DNA from: Atrichornis clamosus
Lineage: Eukaryota > Chordata > Aves > Passeriformes > Menuridae
Direction: 5' to 3'
NCBI GenBank assembly: GCA_013400975.1
Contig: WBMZ01009030.1
Coordinates: 62,001 to 126,000 of the forward strand
Length of the DNA stretch: 64,000 nt
Shown: positions 49,287-62,400 of the stretch, one piece after another
How positions within the stretch are numbered: position 1 is the stretch's first letter
Layout of the letters: every line of letters begins with the position of its first letter
Notes under the pieces: model-generated
Database searches by the model: none
What the model saw: only the letters and a program-made list of their open reading frames with translations
What the model was told of the DNA's origin: nothing
Made by a program: the position numbers and the translations under genes

Positions 49287-50329
49287 GTCTCTAAGTGCTT
49301 GTGCAATGTAGTGGAATGTTAAAAATTAGTTCATGGACTGTTGCTTTTAAACAATTGAAGCTGGTCATAATGTCAGACAGCCTCCAGATCCCTCATACAC
49401 GCACTCTGTGCTTTAATGTAGTGACTTAGGCTTCACTCTGCACTGGTTGCACACAGGTATCATCATTAGGCACCCATCTAATTAAACAAAGGCTGCCATT
49501 GGGCTGATTGAGTTTGCAAAATCAAGATCTTAATGATTTGATCCTGTGCCTATTGCTATTGGAAGCAGCAGTAGGGAATATTGGAATAAAACCCCAATAT
49601 TGATAATTATCTCTAGTTTAAGCCTGTTTGAAGATTTTTACTCACAGCAGGCTTGTGGCAGCCTAGTAGTATTTACAGGTAGCAACAGCTACCTAAAAAT
49701 GTCCCTTTAATAAAAATCTTTTAATAAATAATTAAAAAAAAAATACAGCTTTCTAAGCAGTATTTCTTCCATGCAGTAATACTGGTGCTTGACTTTCTGT
49801 GAAGTAGAAAAATTGATAAACCAAGTACACAACTAGAGGAAGATAGTTGAGAACAAGGATTTCAGTTTAGTGAAGAGGAAGCTGGGAATGCTCTACTGCT
49901 TCTGTCCATCTTTCCCTTTAGTTAGGTCATTATCCTTTGTCAGCCTGTTTGAGTTAAAAATCTTTGAGTGATCCATCCTACCTGTCTTTAGACATTGAGA
50001 TTATGGAAATGAGGATGTGTGCTAATAATCTCATATTTCTCTTCTGAGCAATAAATAGAAATAGGCATTTCCTGAGGGCTGTGTATTTGACCAAAATGAG
50101 ATGAATCACAGCCCTGAGAGAGGTTTTCCTCCTGTCAGATTATTTTGTATAGCTAAAAAGATCTTCAGGCATTGACATGTTCCTTCTGAACTGCTTGAAG
50201 TGGGTCTCTGGAACCCTGATTCCCTTTCAGTACATAGGGGGACCTCTGCAAGTTTTCACATCAAATTAAGCATGACTTAGGGCTGTAGCAGAAATATGGA
50301 GTCCTGACCTCGTGCCTGGTCTTCCCAAC
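49287..50329. other. non-coding stretch
   Basis: No gene is recognised. The part at 49470-49560 carries TAATTAAACAAAGG and further AT-core words (LEF/SOX- and homeodomain-like) and looks like a possible conserved element. An A-rich run lies near 49733. Confidence 0.4.
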
Positions 50330-50700
50330 AGCGTGTAGGGACATGACAGCATCAGAGTCGGGTCATTTCAGCGGTAAAGCCAACACTCCCTCAAAAAACC
50401 CCCAAAAGTTTTCTGGTAGATCATCTGGGTAGTTCCATTTGCCCCGCAGCCCCCTGATGATTGTACCGGGAGGCAGCAGGGAGTAGGACAGCCCCAGGTG
50501 CACGTGGTTTGGATGTGTGGGGCCACAGAGCGGCCCTGCTCAGAGACAGGTGCAGCTGGGTGAGCTGATCAGGGGGAGCGGTGCACTTATACTCCGGACT
50601 GGGCCTCAGCACCTCACTCGGAAGTACGTGTGCGGCAGGAGGTAAGCTCCCTGCGCTGAGTATGTGAGTGCTGTGTTACGTGTGCTCTGAGTAAGAGTGT
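50330..50700. promoter_or_regulatory. CpG-enriched block, possible promoter or LTR remnant
   Basis: CpG and GC content rise sharply against both flanks (by eye more than a dozen CpG in about 370 bases). An ACTTATACT TATA-like word lies at about 50585-50593, and about 50 bases further a strong donor reads GAG|GTAAGC (exon end 50641). The order TATA-like, CpG-rich, donor fits a first exon transcribed rightward; a retroviral LTR and leader remnant is the alternative. No downstream exon could be paired with it. Confidence 0.3.
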
Positions 50701-53700
50701 GAGTGGGTGAGCCCCAGCAAGGGAAGACTCCTTTTCACCTTGTCTTGGCTCCTGTGTTCTGGGTTTTGGAGCACCTCTGTGTGTCTGGGGAGGTGGAATA
50801 CTGAAAGGAAGCTTGCAGTTTGGCTGGCAGATGCCTGAAAAAGGCAGAGGAGGCTTTGTGCAGTTAATTAGACCAAAATGGAAGTCTTGGGAATGGAAGG
50901 GGTCCTTTTTAGGAATCAAAACTACAGTGACAGGAGGGTGCACCTGGAGAGAGGACAGAGGAGAGCGTTCTCTCACCTCAGGCTCTGCAGATTGTGGGGT
51001 TTGATAGAAAGATGGGAAGAGCCACACTGGACTCAGACATTGCATTGAATGTGGTCTTCTGTTCAGCTCTGTCTGTCCCCTGAGCCTTGGAGTTTTGTTT
51101 ACTAATGGGAGCTTTCAGAGGCTTTTGGAGTCCTGTTTTTCAATATGGGGCTGTTTAAAACTAAAGTTTGTGTTGGTTTGTGGTTGTGTTCCCTGCTCCA
51201 GTAAAGCAGGAATGCACTGTTGTAGTTCTTGGCCTTTAGTGTCTCGTACCAAGAGTCCAAAATATCCACAGGTTTTTATCTTTTTGAGAGCAGTAATTAC
51301 AGTAACTGTTTCCCTCCCATGCATTTTTAAAAGGTAGCTGCTTTTTTTCTTAAGTGCATGGAGAAAATTAGCTGAAATCCTGTTGTTTGTGATGTACAAT
51401 TCTGTACTTTCCAGTACTGCAGAATTTAAAACTCATTTTATTTTTCATCCCTCTATAGAGTGTTGTTTAAACTGTGCAAAGCCTGTCATCCGTATTAGGT
51501 AACAAGCTTTGCAACAGCTTTGTAAGGTTATATTTAAGGATTACTTCATTAAGCTGAGGTCAGTCTACTGCCATTTAAAATATTTGTCTTAAAGATGAAC
51601 TCTTACTGGCAAACTCAAGATGCACTGTAACAGGTTTTGAAGATAGCAGCCTACCTCTAAACTCTGAACAGCTGGGAGTCTGTGATCTTGGCACTGAATT
51701 TGGGTTTGGAGCTCTCCAATTTTACCAGTTCTTTTGAGGACAAATGGATCCCTCATTACTGACAAGAGCAGCTTGACACCTGGCTCCATTTATACTACAA
51801 ATCTGGCCACCTGAGTCTTGTACGTGTGATTTCTTGAGGGCACTGAGCAGCAGCATCGTTCAAAGTCACCCAGAGCTGATGTTTTTATTCTTCATATAGT
51901 GGAACTGTCAGCTGGAAGCCTTGTAAGTTTGGGAGGAGGGTTAACTGGAGTAGTTAAAACTAGATGTAGACTGCAGAGAACACTTCCATCACCCTAGAAA
52001 GCCCAACTGATTTTTCTCTGAGCAGTAAATGATTTAAGTATACATCTGCAAGTTGTCAGAATCTGTTAACAGCAAAAAAATCCCATATAGGCTTCCACTG
52101 ACTTTTCACAGTTTTGTTAGCAAGTATTTGTATTAGATACCAAGTTTTATACCATTTATTTCAGATGCTTGTAAAGGTTGCTGTAATGACCCAAGCAAAA
52201 ATTAAAGTCTCTTGCATATGTTGCCCCTTGACTATCTCTTTGCTCTCTTGGGGAAATGTTATTTTTAGGAATGAGAATAATTTGGTCTGTCTCTTCATTC
52301 AGAAGTTTGAGTTCTGATCAGTAAACCAGTTTTATCAGTGGTTATGTGATGATGCACCTATTGGTTTGGAGAACTGTAGAAAAAAAATCAATATGGAAAT
52401 TTTTTGAACTAAAGTAAAAGCATTTCTGTTGGAGTGGGATTTTTGTTTGTTTCTTACCAGTGCTTAAAACCAGAATATATTTGAGCTCTTCAAATCAAAA
52501 CATGGACTAAATGTTAGAAAATATGGAGGAGAGTGTCTGTGGAATAGGCTGTTCTGAAACTTGTTTCTGTAGAATTTAAAAAATAACGTAATTGATAAGG
52601 ACCTATGGATGTCATCTAGTCTAGCTCAGCACTCAGATTTTCTGTGTTTATGAAATGTAAACTATTGCACAGCTTGTACAGATTTACTAATTTCTAGAGT
52701 CAATTTATAATGTCCAAGCCATCCTTCTTGTCCTTCATGTGTGCAGCTAATACGTCCTTTCTCAGTGACAGTGGGTGATAGAACTGCCTTGGCTGCTATT
52801 CTAGCTCACAGCCTGTCTCCTGGGTTTCAGATTTGCTCTCTACTGTTCTTTTTTTGGAAAACAAACTGTGGATTTGTTTTGTTGCTTTCTTAATTCATAT
52901 TTATAGCCAGATGGGGAGGGGGTGTGAGTGAAATTTCCAAGTGATTTCAAGTATGAAATGGGAAATAATTGAGAAGGTGAAAAAACATTTTTTTCACTCT
53001 TTCTAGTGAAAAGATCCATTTCATTAGAGATTTAAATTTTTTTTAACAAAAATTTTATTGACAGAAAATATACAGGCTTTAAAGAAAAAAAAACACAATA
53101 CATTTGGTCAAAAATCTATTTGTTTTGACACCAGTGAAACAGTAGTTTGCCATGTCCAGGACAAATGTTGTTTTTCAGGTTTTATGACAAAGCTAAGCAT
53201 AGCTTCTTATTATGTAATAATACAGCAAGAAATAGTTCAGTAAGTAAAAATACTTGGGATAGGGTGAAGTTCACACTTGCTGTGGAGGGAACGTGAAAGA
53301 TTAAAATGTCGGTAGAGCTGGATGAGTAAAGCAAATAAAATATAGGTTTGAACCAACATCATTAGTTTTTTCTTTCTACGAGGGAAAAAATTCCAGGAAG
53401 CATCATATATTCTTTTGGCCAAGGACACAACGTTAACCATTTAAATAAAGGTGAAAAAATGAGAAAGGCTCACGTTGGTCTCTCTGGAACACTTGTAGTT
53501 TATCACTTGAGATTATTGTATTTATTACTTAAAGTAAAACAAACGTATAATAAGGTGCTGTTGAAGTAAATGAAATCAATTAGTTAAAGTGCATCTGCAT
53601 TTAGATAGTGATTCATGAAATGCTGTCAAATTTTCTGTATCTGCTATACGTAATATGATAAGTACTTTTGGACAATAGTAAAATAGATCTGATTGGACTC

Positions 53701-56700
53701 TGCGGGTTTTTAATAAAGATCTCAAAGGAAACCCTTTGGATGATCAGGGCAAACTGACTTTGTGTTTAGAGGCGCGGTAATATCCCGGCCAGTTGGGCTG
53801 CAGTCACGGGTGTCACAAACACTTCAGCGCCAATCCAGGCCACATTTCTTCACTGCCAGTAAAGCAGCAAAATCCTGGTGCTCTGTTTGAGTGCAACCCT
53901 GTGCAAAATGCCTGCGAGTTATGGAAAATGCCACAGATCATCTACAGAGGTTTTTGAAAGAAAACCTCCTCACGGTTTACCCCTGGTTTCTGCTGACATA
54001 TGATTGAACACCTTTTTCTAGGTTTAGGAGCATCAGGTGCATTTGGACACAAAAAGGGAATTCTACTCCATATACAGGGTGTGTGGGAATGAACTGAGGA
54101 AGAAAATAGGAAAGGGGCAGGTTAATGTCTTTAATGCATGATGCTAATCTCTTTGATGTAATAAGATAACATGCAAATTGAATTCTGTAGCAATTTGCAT
54201 TTCCTTCCAAAGAACAGATGTGGATTCTGACACTTGCCCCCCACGTTTTACCCTCAGGTATGAGGGACAAGAAGTCTCCAAAAAGTCCAGGGGGATAGAG
54301 TGGCTAACTTGGCATTATTTGCCAGTTCTTGTTGGAGAAATGATATGTGGGAGTTACAAGTAGAATATCTTTGCTAATGAAGCAGTTACTCGAGCCCTTG
54401 TTCTTTGTCTCTCTTGTAGCTTTTGTAGGGATCAGAAGAGCCTCTTTTTCTTGCTGCTCTGAAAACAGTCTATTTTTATTGGTGGCATATGTGGCTCACA
54501 GTTGTGAAGGAAGTGTGCTGTGGCAGCCAGAAGCAGCCCTGCCTAAGCAGAGAGTTTTGAGGAACCACCCCTGGGCTAATGGGGTGTCCTGCAGAGCCAG
54601 TCAGCCTTCACTGCCTCATCAGCTCTGCTGCAAAGCTGCAGCCCCTCTGTGCTCCAGCAGACTGAAACTTGGGGGCCAGCCAGTCTTTAATAGCAGCGTC
54701 AGTCTTGGAACTACTGACCTTTTTTTTTTTTTAGGGAAGCCTGAAAATCACCACGACTGATTTTATAACAGTGTTTTTGTAATGCTAGTTAGAGGTTAAA
54801 TACAGGGAGAGACGTTGCTCATGAGAACAAAGGGAGAATCTGATAAACAGGTCAGGAAGAAGTCATAGTTTTGAGGATTTATATTTTTGCTAGAAGAAGC
54901 CTTCTTCTACAGAAGCCTTTTAAAATAGAATTAAGAAACCTCACAGGACATTTAAATTCTATTTCGTTTGATAATAGTTTGTTACAATTTTTCTTCTATA
55001 AACTTACAAATGCAAGTCATTAAATTTGCGATCTTAATATGAAAAGCGTTTCTGTATTTGATTACACTAATGCTGTCACTCTTTCAGCCCACACAAACAC
55101 TGTAGATAATGTTGAATTTTATGAAAAAAGTCCACCCAAACATATGGACATGGTGTAACAACAGGCAAAATTTTGACCTCAAAAAGAATGCTAATTAAGA
55201 ATGTGTTAACTTTACAGATAAAAGTAAAAATCTTACTTCAGATTGCACTTGCCAGTCTGAAGTGTTAAAAATTATTACTGTCTGGAAGCAAGAGGGTTTC
55301 TTTTCTTTAAACTAACATCTGTTTGTTTGCCATGTCTGTGTAGACATATTAGAGTTCACTCCAGTTTTCCTTTCTAGCCTTTTGGAATGGAAATTTCGCT
55401 TCAGTGTCTATGCAAATGCAGTGTTTATCACAGGAATATGAGGATTAGAAATTTTAAATAAAAATTTGAGATGTGTGCAATTGCTTGATTATTGGTAATG
55501 CTGAAGTAAGTGAAGGAAAAGAATTTAGTATGAACTAGGAGAGAAAACCTCACACTTGTGTATGGTTCTTGAGAGAAATAGGTGCTATTTCTGTAGTTAT
55601 ACATCACGGTATGCAAAGCTCCATATTGTGGCAACTTGCAAACGAAGTATTGTTCTTCATGCAATTAAATACTGGTGTCTGAACTCTGGTTTACTGTTTG
55701 TTTCTATGTAGCATCATTACAGTTACAAAAGGGTGTTAAACTTGGCATAGTGAGAAAATGGGCTTGTAAAAATTCAGCGTAAATCTATTTTTTTTTTTTT
55801 TAACGTATTCTTCCAGTGTAGGAATGTTGCACAGAAAACACAAATAGAAGTTTCCAGACATGACCTTATTTCTGTTTGTTCAATCCTGGGCAGGAACCAT
55901 TGCTGCATGTGCTGAGACGCCAGCAGTGGGACCCAGCCCATTTTGATGGTGCTTTTTTACTTTACGTGTGCTAAGAACCATAGTTACTGTAGATTGCAAT
56001 TTATTCACAAGGTCAATCTTTAAATGATAGATCTTGAGGAAATGATCCTGTCCTCTGCTGAAAGGTGTAGTATCTTTGTGACATTTACACGTTTGAACAA
56101 ATGTCTTCATTATTCCTTCAGATTGAATGTGTTGTTGCATACTGATTTGACTAGACTTATTTATAACGAGCTATTTATGTGTCTTTATAATCACTTGCTG
56201 GTTTTTTCATATGTGGCATGAATATTTTCAGTGTAGTGTAATGACATTTCTTCACAGTCCAAAAGAATTGCTCTGAGAGGCAGCTTTCATAAGAGTCTTA
56301 ATCAAATGAAAAGATTGAGCACAAGCAAAGAAATGTACTAAGCTCCTTATTTTAATCCATCCTAAATCATTCAAATGTATGTATATTTGCATGTGAAAGC
56401 TGCTGTATTATCGTTCCAGTAGAATTGTTGATACAAATAATGCCAGTCACTGTCTAACTTCCATTTTATTTTTAGCTGGAGAAGCCTGTCTGGAGAAACA
56501 CCAATTCCTCTTTAATTGCCTTAGAATTTTACAGATGGAGATGAACCCATTAATGTATTGTATGTTGCTGTGAAGTGATGGGATTGCTGAAGTGCCATGC
56601 AGTTCAAATTTGCCGTCTTAGAAAACAAAAAGTTTACTGTTTTCAGAGTAGTGGCTGTGGATAGAAGTAGAGAGACTCCCTGTTTGTGTTGACAACCTTT

Positions 56701-57439
56701 GTTTGTTGGAGACTGCAGTGCCACTTCCATACTGTTGTATTTCCACGTGAGGTTATGTACTGTAGCACAGGTTTTGGGAGGGCTGGTGCTGTTGTGAGAC
56801 ACCTTAAAGAGGTGGTGGGACAGCCTTGCACGGAGGGGTAAGAGCTGAGGAATTGCCACACTGAGTGAAGGGATATCCAGTTTTCTCATGATGCCAAGGA
56901 GATGCAGTGAAACCTCAGTTTGGACAGAAGGGCTGGATGTTGCCAATCAATGGACATTGAGGAGGTGCTCCCAGAGGAGCTGCAGCTGAATGAGGGTTTA
57001 GAGATGGGTACAAAGAGAGGAAAAAGGGAGGGCCAAAGGGCAGCACCTGGCTGGAATGAGAAATGATTTTCAAAGAAAAATTAAAAGAGGGAAAAAATTG
57101 GGAGCTTGAGGGTATTCAGTTTTTATAGTATTTATTCCCAAATATGAGAAATTAAGAGAATCCCATATAACTTTCAGATCTTGCTTGAAATCTGCATTTA
57201 CAATGTGCAGACCAAAAAATTAACATCTCCTGCCTCATAGTTGTATAACAGCCTCTGTCAGATGTACAAAAGAGCTGTTATTTATTTTTCAATGTTAGAA
57301 CTTGCCAATAATCATTGATGAAGAACTGGTTTTAGTTGCTCATTTTATGTAATTCCTTTTTGATTTCTTAATTTGCAAATGTGAGCAAAGATTTATCTCA
57401 CCAACTCAAGGTTAGATGGAATTCAGTATTTAATGGCTT
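50701..57439. other. non-coding stretch, no gene recognised
   Basis: AT-rich overall. A possible much-worn CR1 fragment (minus) lies near 52596-52640, with 'gacctatggatgtcatctagtctag' resembling a CR1 tail. T runs occur at 54720-54732 and 55788-55801. GC content is slightly raised at 54500-54700, where a 137-codon plus-strand frame has no motif. After a TTTTAG acceptor-like site at about 56470-56475 one frame stays open for some 30 codons, but there is no donor. Confidence 0.45.
52596..52640 (-). mobile_element. possible old CR1 tail fragment
   Basis: A short stretch resembling the antisense CR1 '...gacct(c)tgga(g)(g)tcatctagtc...' tail, without the terminal repeat or further matching phrases. 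It could be chance. Confidence 0.3.
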
Positions 57440-57880
57440 TTCTATTTTTCTGGAAAACGTGAGGGAGAGGACAAAGATTTGCAGCTGATGACAAAGTAGA
57501 ACCAGGCCTTTAGTCAGCATGCTTTCTTCAGACACTAATACTTGAAAGTATTCTATGCTGATGTCCTTAAGCACATCACAGAAGAGGAAACCAATCAGCC
57601 TTTGAGTTTGGAGGAGCTCTTAGATGGAAATTTTACCCTTGATGACCGGGTTGCCCCTTCAAAAGCTGGCAACTCCACAGCAGAGCAATCCATGAAAGGC
57701 CTAACAGTGAGGGGCAGCTGTACAAGTGCTCTGCTGAGGACTCTACTTCTGACCTAACTCGTTAAAAACAGAGAGAAAAGTCAAGAGGAGGAAGGGTACT
57801 CTTTGAAATAATTGTCCCAGAGCAGCTCTCCAAATAATTTTTCTCTGCTTTCCTGGAAGACTTTTTTTTCTTTTTTTGGC
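57440..57880 (+). pseudogene. possible degenerate coding remnant, family not recognised
   Basis: A frame open at 57542-57757 gives a protein-like, acidic, non-repetitive peptide containing TEEETNQPLSLEELLDGNF. Upstream in the same frame lie further protein-like words broken by TGA/TAA-type stops. From about 57700 the coding character moves to another frame (offset -1), where GQLYKCSAEDSTSDLT is read, then a stop, then KQREKSRGGRVLFEIIVP and a second stop. Two successive frames with good composition, one shift and several stops fit a decayed retrocopy or gene fragment. I do not recognise the family. The LEELL-DGNF phrase recalls the juxtamembrane segment of dipeptidyl-peptidase-like S9B proteins, but what follows does not match. 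Chance is a real alternative. Confidence 0.22.
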
Positions 57881-58819
57881 CAACTTTGTGCTGAACTACA
57901 TGAGGGGATCCTTGGGTAAAAGTACTCATCTTTTCCTTTATTCTAATGTGTATAGAGAAGTCCTAGAATAAGAGTCCAAAATTGCTCTAAAAAGCCTCTG
58001 CACTCAAACTGAAACCTAGCATGTAGCAGGTGACCCAAAAAAAAGCATCAAATAAATGTAAAATGGAAAGATTCCCCTTTTTGATTATATTAAATGGTTG
58101 TAAGGGGAACTGAAGATCAAGAGGATTGTCTTTGATCCAGGAAGTAATCAGGGAGCATTTTAATGCCTCATTAGCCTGTGCTTTTGTCTGCTGTCAGCTT
58201 GAATTGATGAAGAACAGAGAAGCCTGGTTTGTTGACTTCTGCAGCTTAGCAAAACTGAAACCATGACTTGATTGTTCTGATCTGTCCTACGTACAAGCAT
58301 AGCCAAGTTATTGATTCCCTGTCCCAGCGTGTGAGACCTCTTCAGGTGATGTTCTAGCAGAGAGCCTGCAGTGCAAGGTGTGCCCCTGGAGAGAACTCCA
58401 GTCTGGTGAGCTTTGGCTGTGATGGGCAGGTTGTCATAATCCTGGGCTCTGAAAATCCGGTAGTCAGTGTAGTGCATTGAAAGAGAAGGCCACACAGCTC
58501 TGCAGAGACTTCTACCGAGGCTTTACAGACACCTGTCTGCTCCCCCTCGGTGAATAAAACAGCTTGGCAGCTCTGTAACTGATGGTCTGGGGTACTGAGA
58601 TTTTATATTGTATACGAATGTACATTCTTTTCATCTTGTGTCTTGAAATTTGTCTGCTTCACCTAAAATCCATACTTTCAGTGCTGGGGAAGTACTAATT
58701 ACAACACTTGATAAAAAACCCCCAAACAAAAACAGTCCTTAAACTACTTCAAATTAGTTGTTACAGTAGTTGCCTATGGAACATCATTGTGAATTCTGTT
58801 TTTTGGTTTTTTCTTTTAG
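57881..58819. other. non-coding stretch left of the candidate exon
   Basis: No gene is recognised. A 111-codon minus-strand frame at 58160-58495 has no motif support. The stretch ends in the T-rich tract that forms the acceptor of the candidate exon. Confidence 0.4.
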
Positions 58820-58875
58820 GCTCTCTTGTATTCAGTGAGAGAAAAGAAATAGAACTGATCACACGCAGGGAAAAG
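58820..58875 (+). other. candidate internal coding exon, 56 bp
   Basis: A long T-rich tract ends in TTTTAG (58814-58819). Then 56 bases follow to a donor GAAAAG|GTAGGT at 58875/58876. Exactly one frame is open (entry phase 1, exit phase 0), and it reads SLVFSERKEIELITRREK, a charged helical segment of ordinary protein composition. The other two frames contain stops within about 30 bases. Length, phase and both splice sites are typical of a vertebrate internal exon. I do not recognise the protein and no partner exon is visible in the window, so a pseudo-exon cannot be excluded. Confidence 0.3.
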
Positions 58876-59199
58876 GTAGGTTTTCTGCTATTTTGGTGGG
58901 GGGTTGTTTATTTGTCTCTTTTTTAACCTTGGAAATATTTTTTTCCTTGGCCGTTTATATCTTTCTAGATTGAATGTTATAGACTGAACTGCAGAATACC
59001 TCAGTGTGTGCTTTATCTGTCTGAACTTCCATCAATAAAATTCATTTTGGTTTTCGGTTGTTGATGCTTCCTACAGTGGGAATAAATATCAGTGCCCACT
59101 GCTAAGTTGTGTGTATTAGATTTTCCTTTCTGATGAAGTTAAAGTTGCATTTTTGAGAGCAGTCCTTCTAGATGGAACTAAATAGCATGGAATTTGAAA

Positions 59200-59420
59200 C
59201 ACATCTTAAATATTCATTCTTTAATTAAGCATATCATTTTTACAAATTATATTTTGTATTTCCAACCTATGCATGTCTATCATCCTTTTGGTGATGGTTG
59301 AATTATTTTAGTAATTACTTCCCTTTCTATTGAGTAGCTGAGCAATTAGTAGAATAATCATTGAAGTAATTACTTCTTTGTTGACTAAGAGCAATCTTGA
59401 TAGTGAAAATCATTATATGT
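59200..59420. promoter_or_regulatory. candidate conserved element with repeated GTAATTACTT
   Basis: GTAATTACTT occurs at 59311-59320 and again at 59366-59375, the second inside the perfect palindrome GAAGTAATTACTTC (59363-59376). Further TTAATTAA-, GCAATTAG- and ATAATCATT-type words surround them. Palindromic TAATTA sites are bound by paired-class homeodomain dimers. This density could mark a developmental enhancer but may also reflect AT-rich composition. Confidence 0.25.
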
Positions 59421-62400
59421 TAACAAATCAGAAAGTTAGAGCTTTTCTAGTACAGAACTGGTTCACCAGACTAAATGCATTATATGATGAGGTGGATTGA
59501 ATCTGTGTTATAAACAGGTGGGTCATTTCTGTGTCCCCAAATACGTTTTGATAATATGTTTCAAATTGTATGTTGTGTTATTTATTTGTATTGAGGCTAG
59601 GGGTAAGAAATTAAACATCTGTTTGTTCTTTTTGAGTAGACACAAAAATGAATACTGCAGTAATTGAGCTGTTCTCCACATTTGGTAGCATCTCATCCTC
59701 CCTACATTTCTTGAAAACGAAGCTTATGTGAAATCTAAAATTGACAAAAACAGAACAATATTTTCATATTTTATTTACGTTTATCTATGTATATATTGGA
59801 TGTCTGAGTATAATATGTATATGATTTATTATATGCTAAAGAAGGTCTAATTCATCAGTGCAACAGGCTGCATGCCAGTATCTAGGCACTGTTCATACCA
59901 CCTGGAATTTGTAGAGCTGTACCAGCCTGTGCACCATACAGATGGATGCTGCAATTTGCTGTCCCTGGTCCCCTGTGACAGACACTGTGCTGCTGCTTTA
60001 TTTGTGCCCCAGAGTGGTGTTTGACCCAGGCCAGCTGCAAAGGGAAGGCAACTCCTGGAGCTGGGCAGCCTTGTCATTTCCCATAATTAGAAACTCTTAC
60101 ACCTCAAGTATTGGGTTATTCTTTAGAGCAAGACAGCTCGAGTGCTGAAAATGTTGACTTTGTGAAGTTCATGCAGTGCCTCGTGCAGACTTAACCCAAT
60201 GGGTTTCTGTGAGAAAATTGCTCATAAATGAGTAGATGAGAATTTCTAGGGCTCAGACCTGCACACTTGATTCAGTAGAGCTCTTCAGTACCAGCTGAAG
60301 TGACTCAGAGCATGCGGGTCTGAGTTCAGATTACGTTCACGTTACCTCGTCAGTGCAGCAGGGCTTTCACATCAACACGGTGGTACCTCTCTGTCCATGG
60401 GCTTGCACTGTGCTTGTAGGAAGAGCCAAGCATTATTCCTGGCTTTCAAGTATACTTAAAAACCGGAAAAAAATAGTTACTGATGTTTGCCACCTCCATG
60501 CCCCATGTGCATCGTTGAGGGTATGGACCCCCTTATGCTACAATAGATTTAGCTTTGCAAAGCCTTCACTGGTCCTGTAGTTCATCTGCTGTCTCCTGGT
60601 TTCCTCACAGCTCCTTTGAAGAAAATTTGAGTTTATTCTGTGGTTTTAGATATAATCCAACTTGCCTCCTTAGGCATCTTATCCTGTATTTGAAAGCTTG
60701 CTCATGGGTGGGCTTTGAAAACGCTGTAGCTGATGGAACACAGACTTCTGGATTGTATCGCAGGAGCATGGTCATGGTATGAGAATTTCACAGCACTTAA
60801 TTCTTGGAAAGAGATTTTGTCTTCTGACTGTTCTTTTGCGACGTATTGCTACAGTGTGACTCTTGACAATCTTTACGCTGACTGTCTGCAGTTAGCATAT
60901 TATCAGCTATAATGTCCTTCCTGTTTACTTTTTCTCTTTTCTCTAAACATTTAACATCTGTAAAAATCCCAGATAGCATTTTGCTCCTGAGCAGATATGT
61001 TTTGGGATTGTCATGTGTTTTATGAAGGACTACAAACCCTGCAATACCAATCTGCATGGGGAACATAAGTGTATTATCTTAGTAACTGTCAGTCTGCTGC
61101 AAGGGATACGGAAATCCTCGGAGATCATCCCTGGAGTTCTTTGCAGGTGTCAAGGATTTGTGTCAAGCATTTGCATTTACAATAAGGCTGGCTAATAAGG
61201 TATTTTATCTGAGTTATCTGGGTGTTGCTGATTAGTTTGGTCCTTATTTAAGGACATTTGGAAATTATTTTAGTGCTACAGACAGCACTGTAAAAAACAT
61301 ACTTGGAAAAATCAGTTTGATCCACATAGGCTTTTGCCCGGTGTAAACTGTATTTGGCTTTTTCAATTCTTTCAGGTTTCCTAAAACACCTCTTTGTCTC
61401 CGTTTTCCTACAGTAATTTCCCTGAGTACAGCACTACTCTTACTTCACTTTTACAGTTAGTTGAGGTAGCTGGAGGTCAGCCAGTCTGACCAGGCCCTTT
61501 TAGAATCCCGAGGTACTTAGCACTGGAGATTCTCAGCAGAGGTTATAGTATTGAATTGGAATTACCCTCCATATATCCAAAGTATATTAAATGTTTGGGC
61601 TTGAAAGGAGGGACTGGTAGGGCAGGAAGTATTTTATCTACGTTGAATTAAGATTGTTCTAATTACCCACATGGGTTATCAGGGAAAGGATCATGAAGCC
61701 TGGGGGAATTGAGAGCAAAGCAAAGGCAGTAAAAATCCAGCTGGAGTATTGCTTTCAAGAGCCCTGGCCCTGCAGCCAGCCTTGCCTTTGAACTAGGGAA
61801 GGAGATGTCTCTCATGGGTTTGGGCTGGAGGGAGAAAGGGGTACCAAAATATCAGAGCTGTAGTTACCTGTATAATTTCACAGTACTGTGGAATACTTGA
61901 ATAAAAAGATCACAATTACACCTTAGCATTCAATTTGTAATGAACTTTAGTCCTTACTTGTAGCCCTTTTAGAAGGTGAAGCCACTAATTGCAACTATTA
62001 CTTTTGACTTGATTTCATTTTTAGAGAATATTAGAAAAAAAATTAAAATGCTATAGAAAACCATCTAAAAGGAATCAAAACATTTAGAAAAGCATTCTGG
62101 TTACAGTGTGTTTTGAGTTCTTTTGAGTTTCAAAATGCTCTAGAATTCTGTTTCATATTTGTTCTACTGTATATTTTCTCTGGCATGTTTTTACCAATCT
62201 CATTGCTTATTTTTGAAACTTCAGAACAATGTTTAAAAATAGTAATGACTTTGAAATGGCTTTAAAGATAGGTCTCAGTACATCATTTAAATAGGTTTGT
62301 TCTTAGAAATCTAGAATCAGAGCACTTAGTGATTTTCATAAGTTTATGAACAACAGTGATATACAATTGCAACAACAAAGATTTCTTTAAATTATAAAAA

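Noticed and set aside
49058..49306. 82-codon minus-strand open frame
   Set aside because: It lies within the sense CR1 copy and is its antisense reading.
56476..56570. Exon-like open segment after a TTTTAG acceptor
   Set aside because: About 30 codons open but no donor before the stop, and no recognised peptide.
61470..61515. Possible CR1 tail fragment
   Set aside because: Only one short phrase resembles CR1; too little to call.
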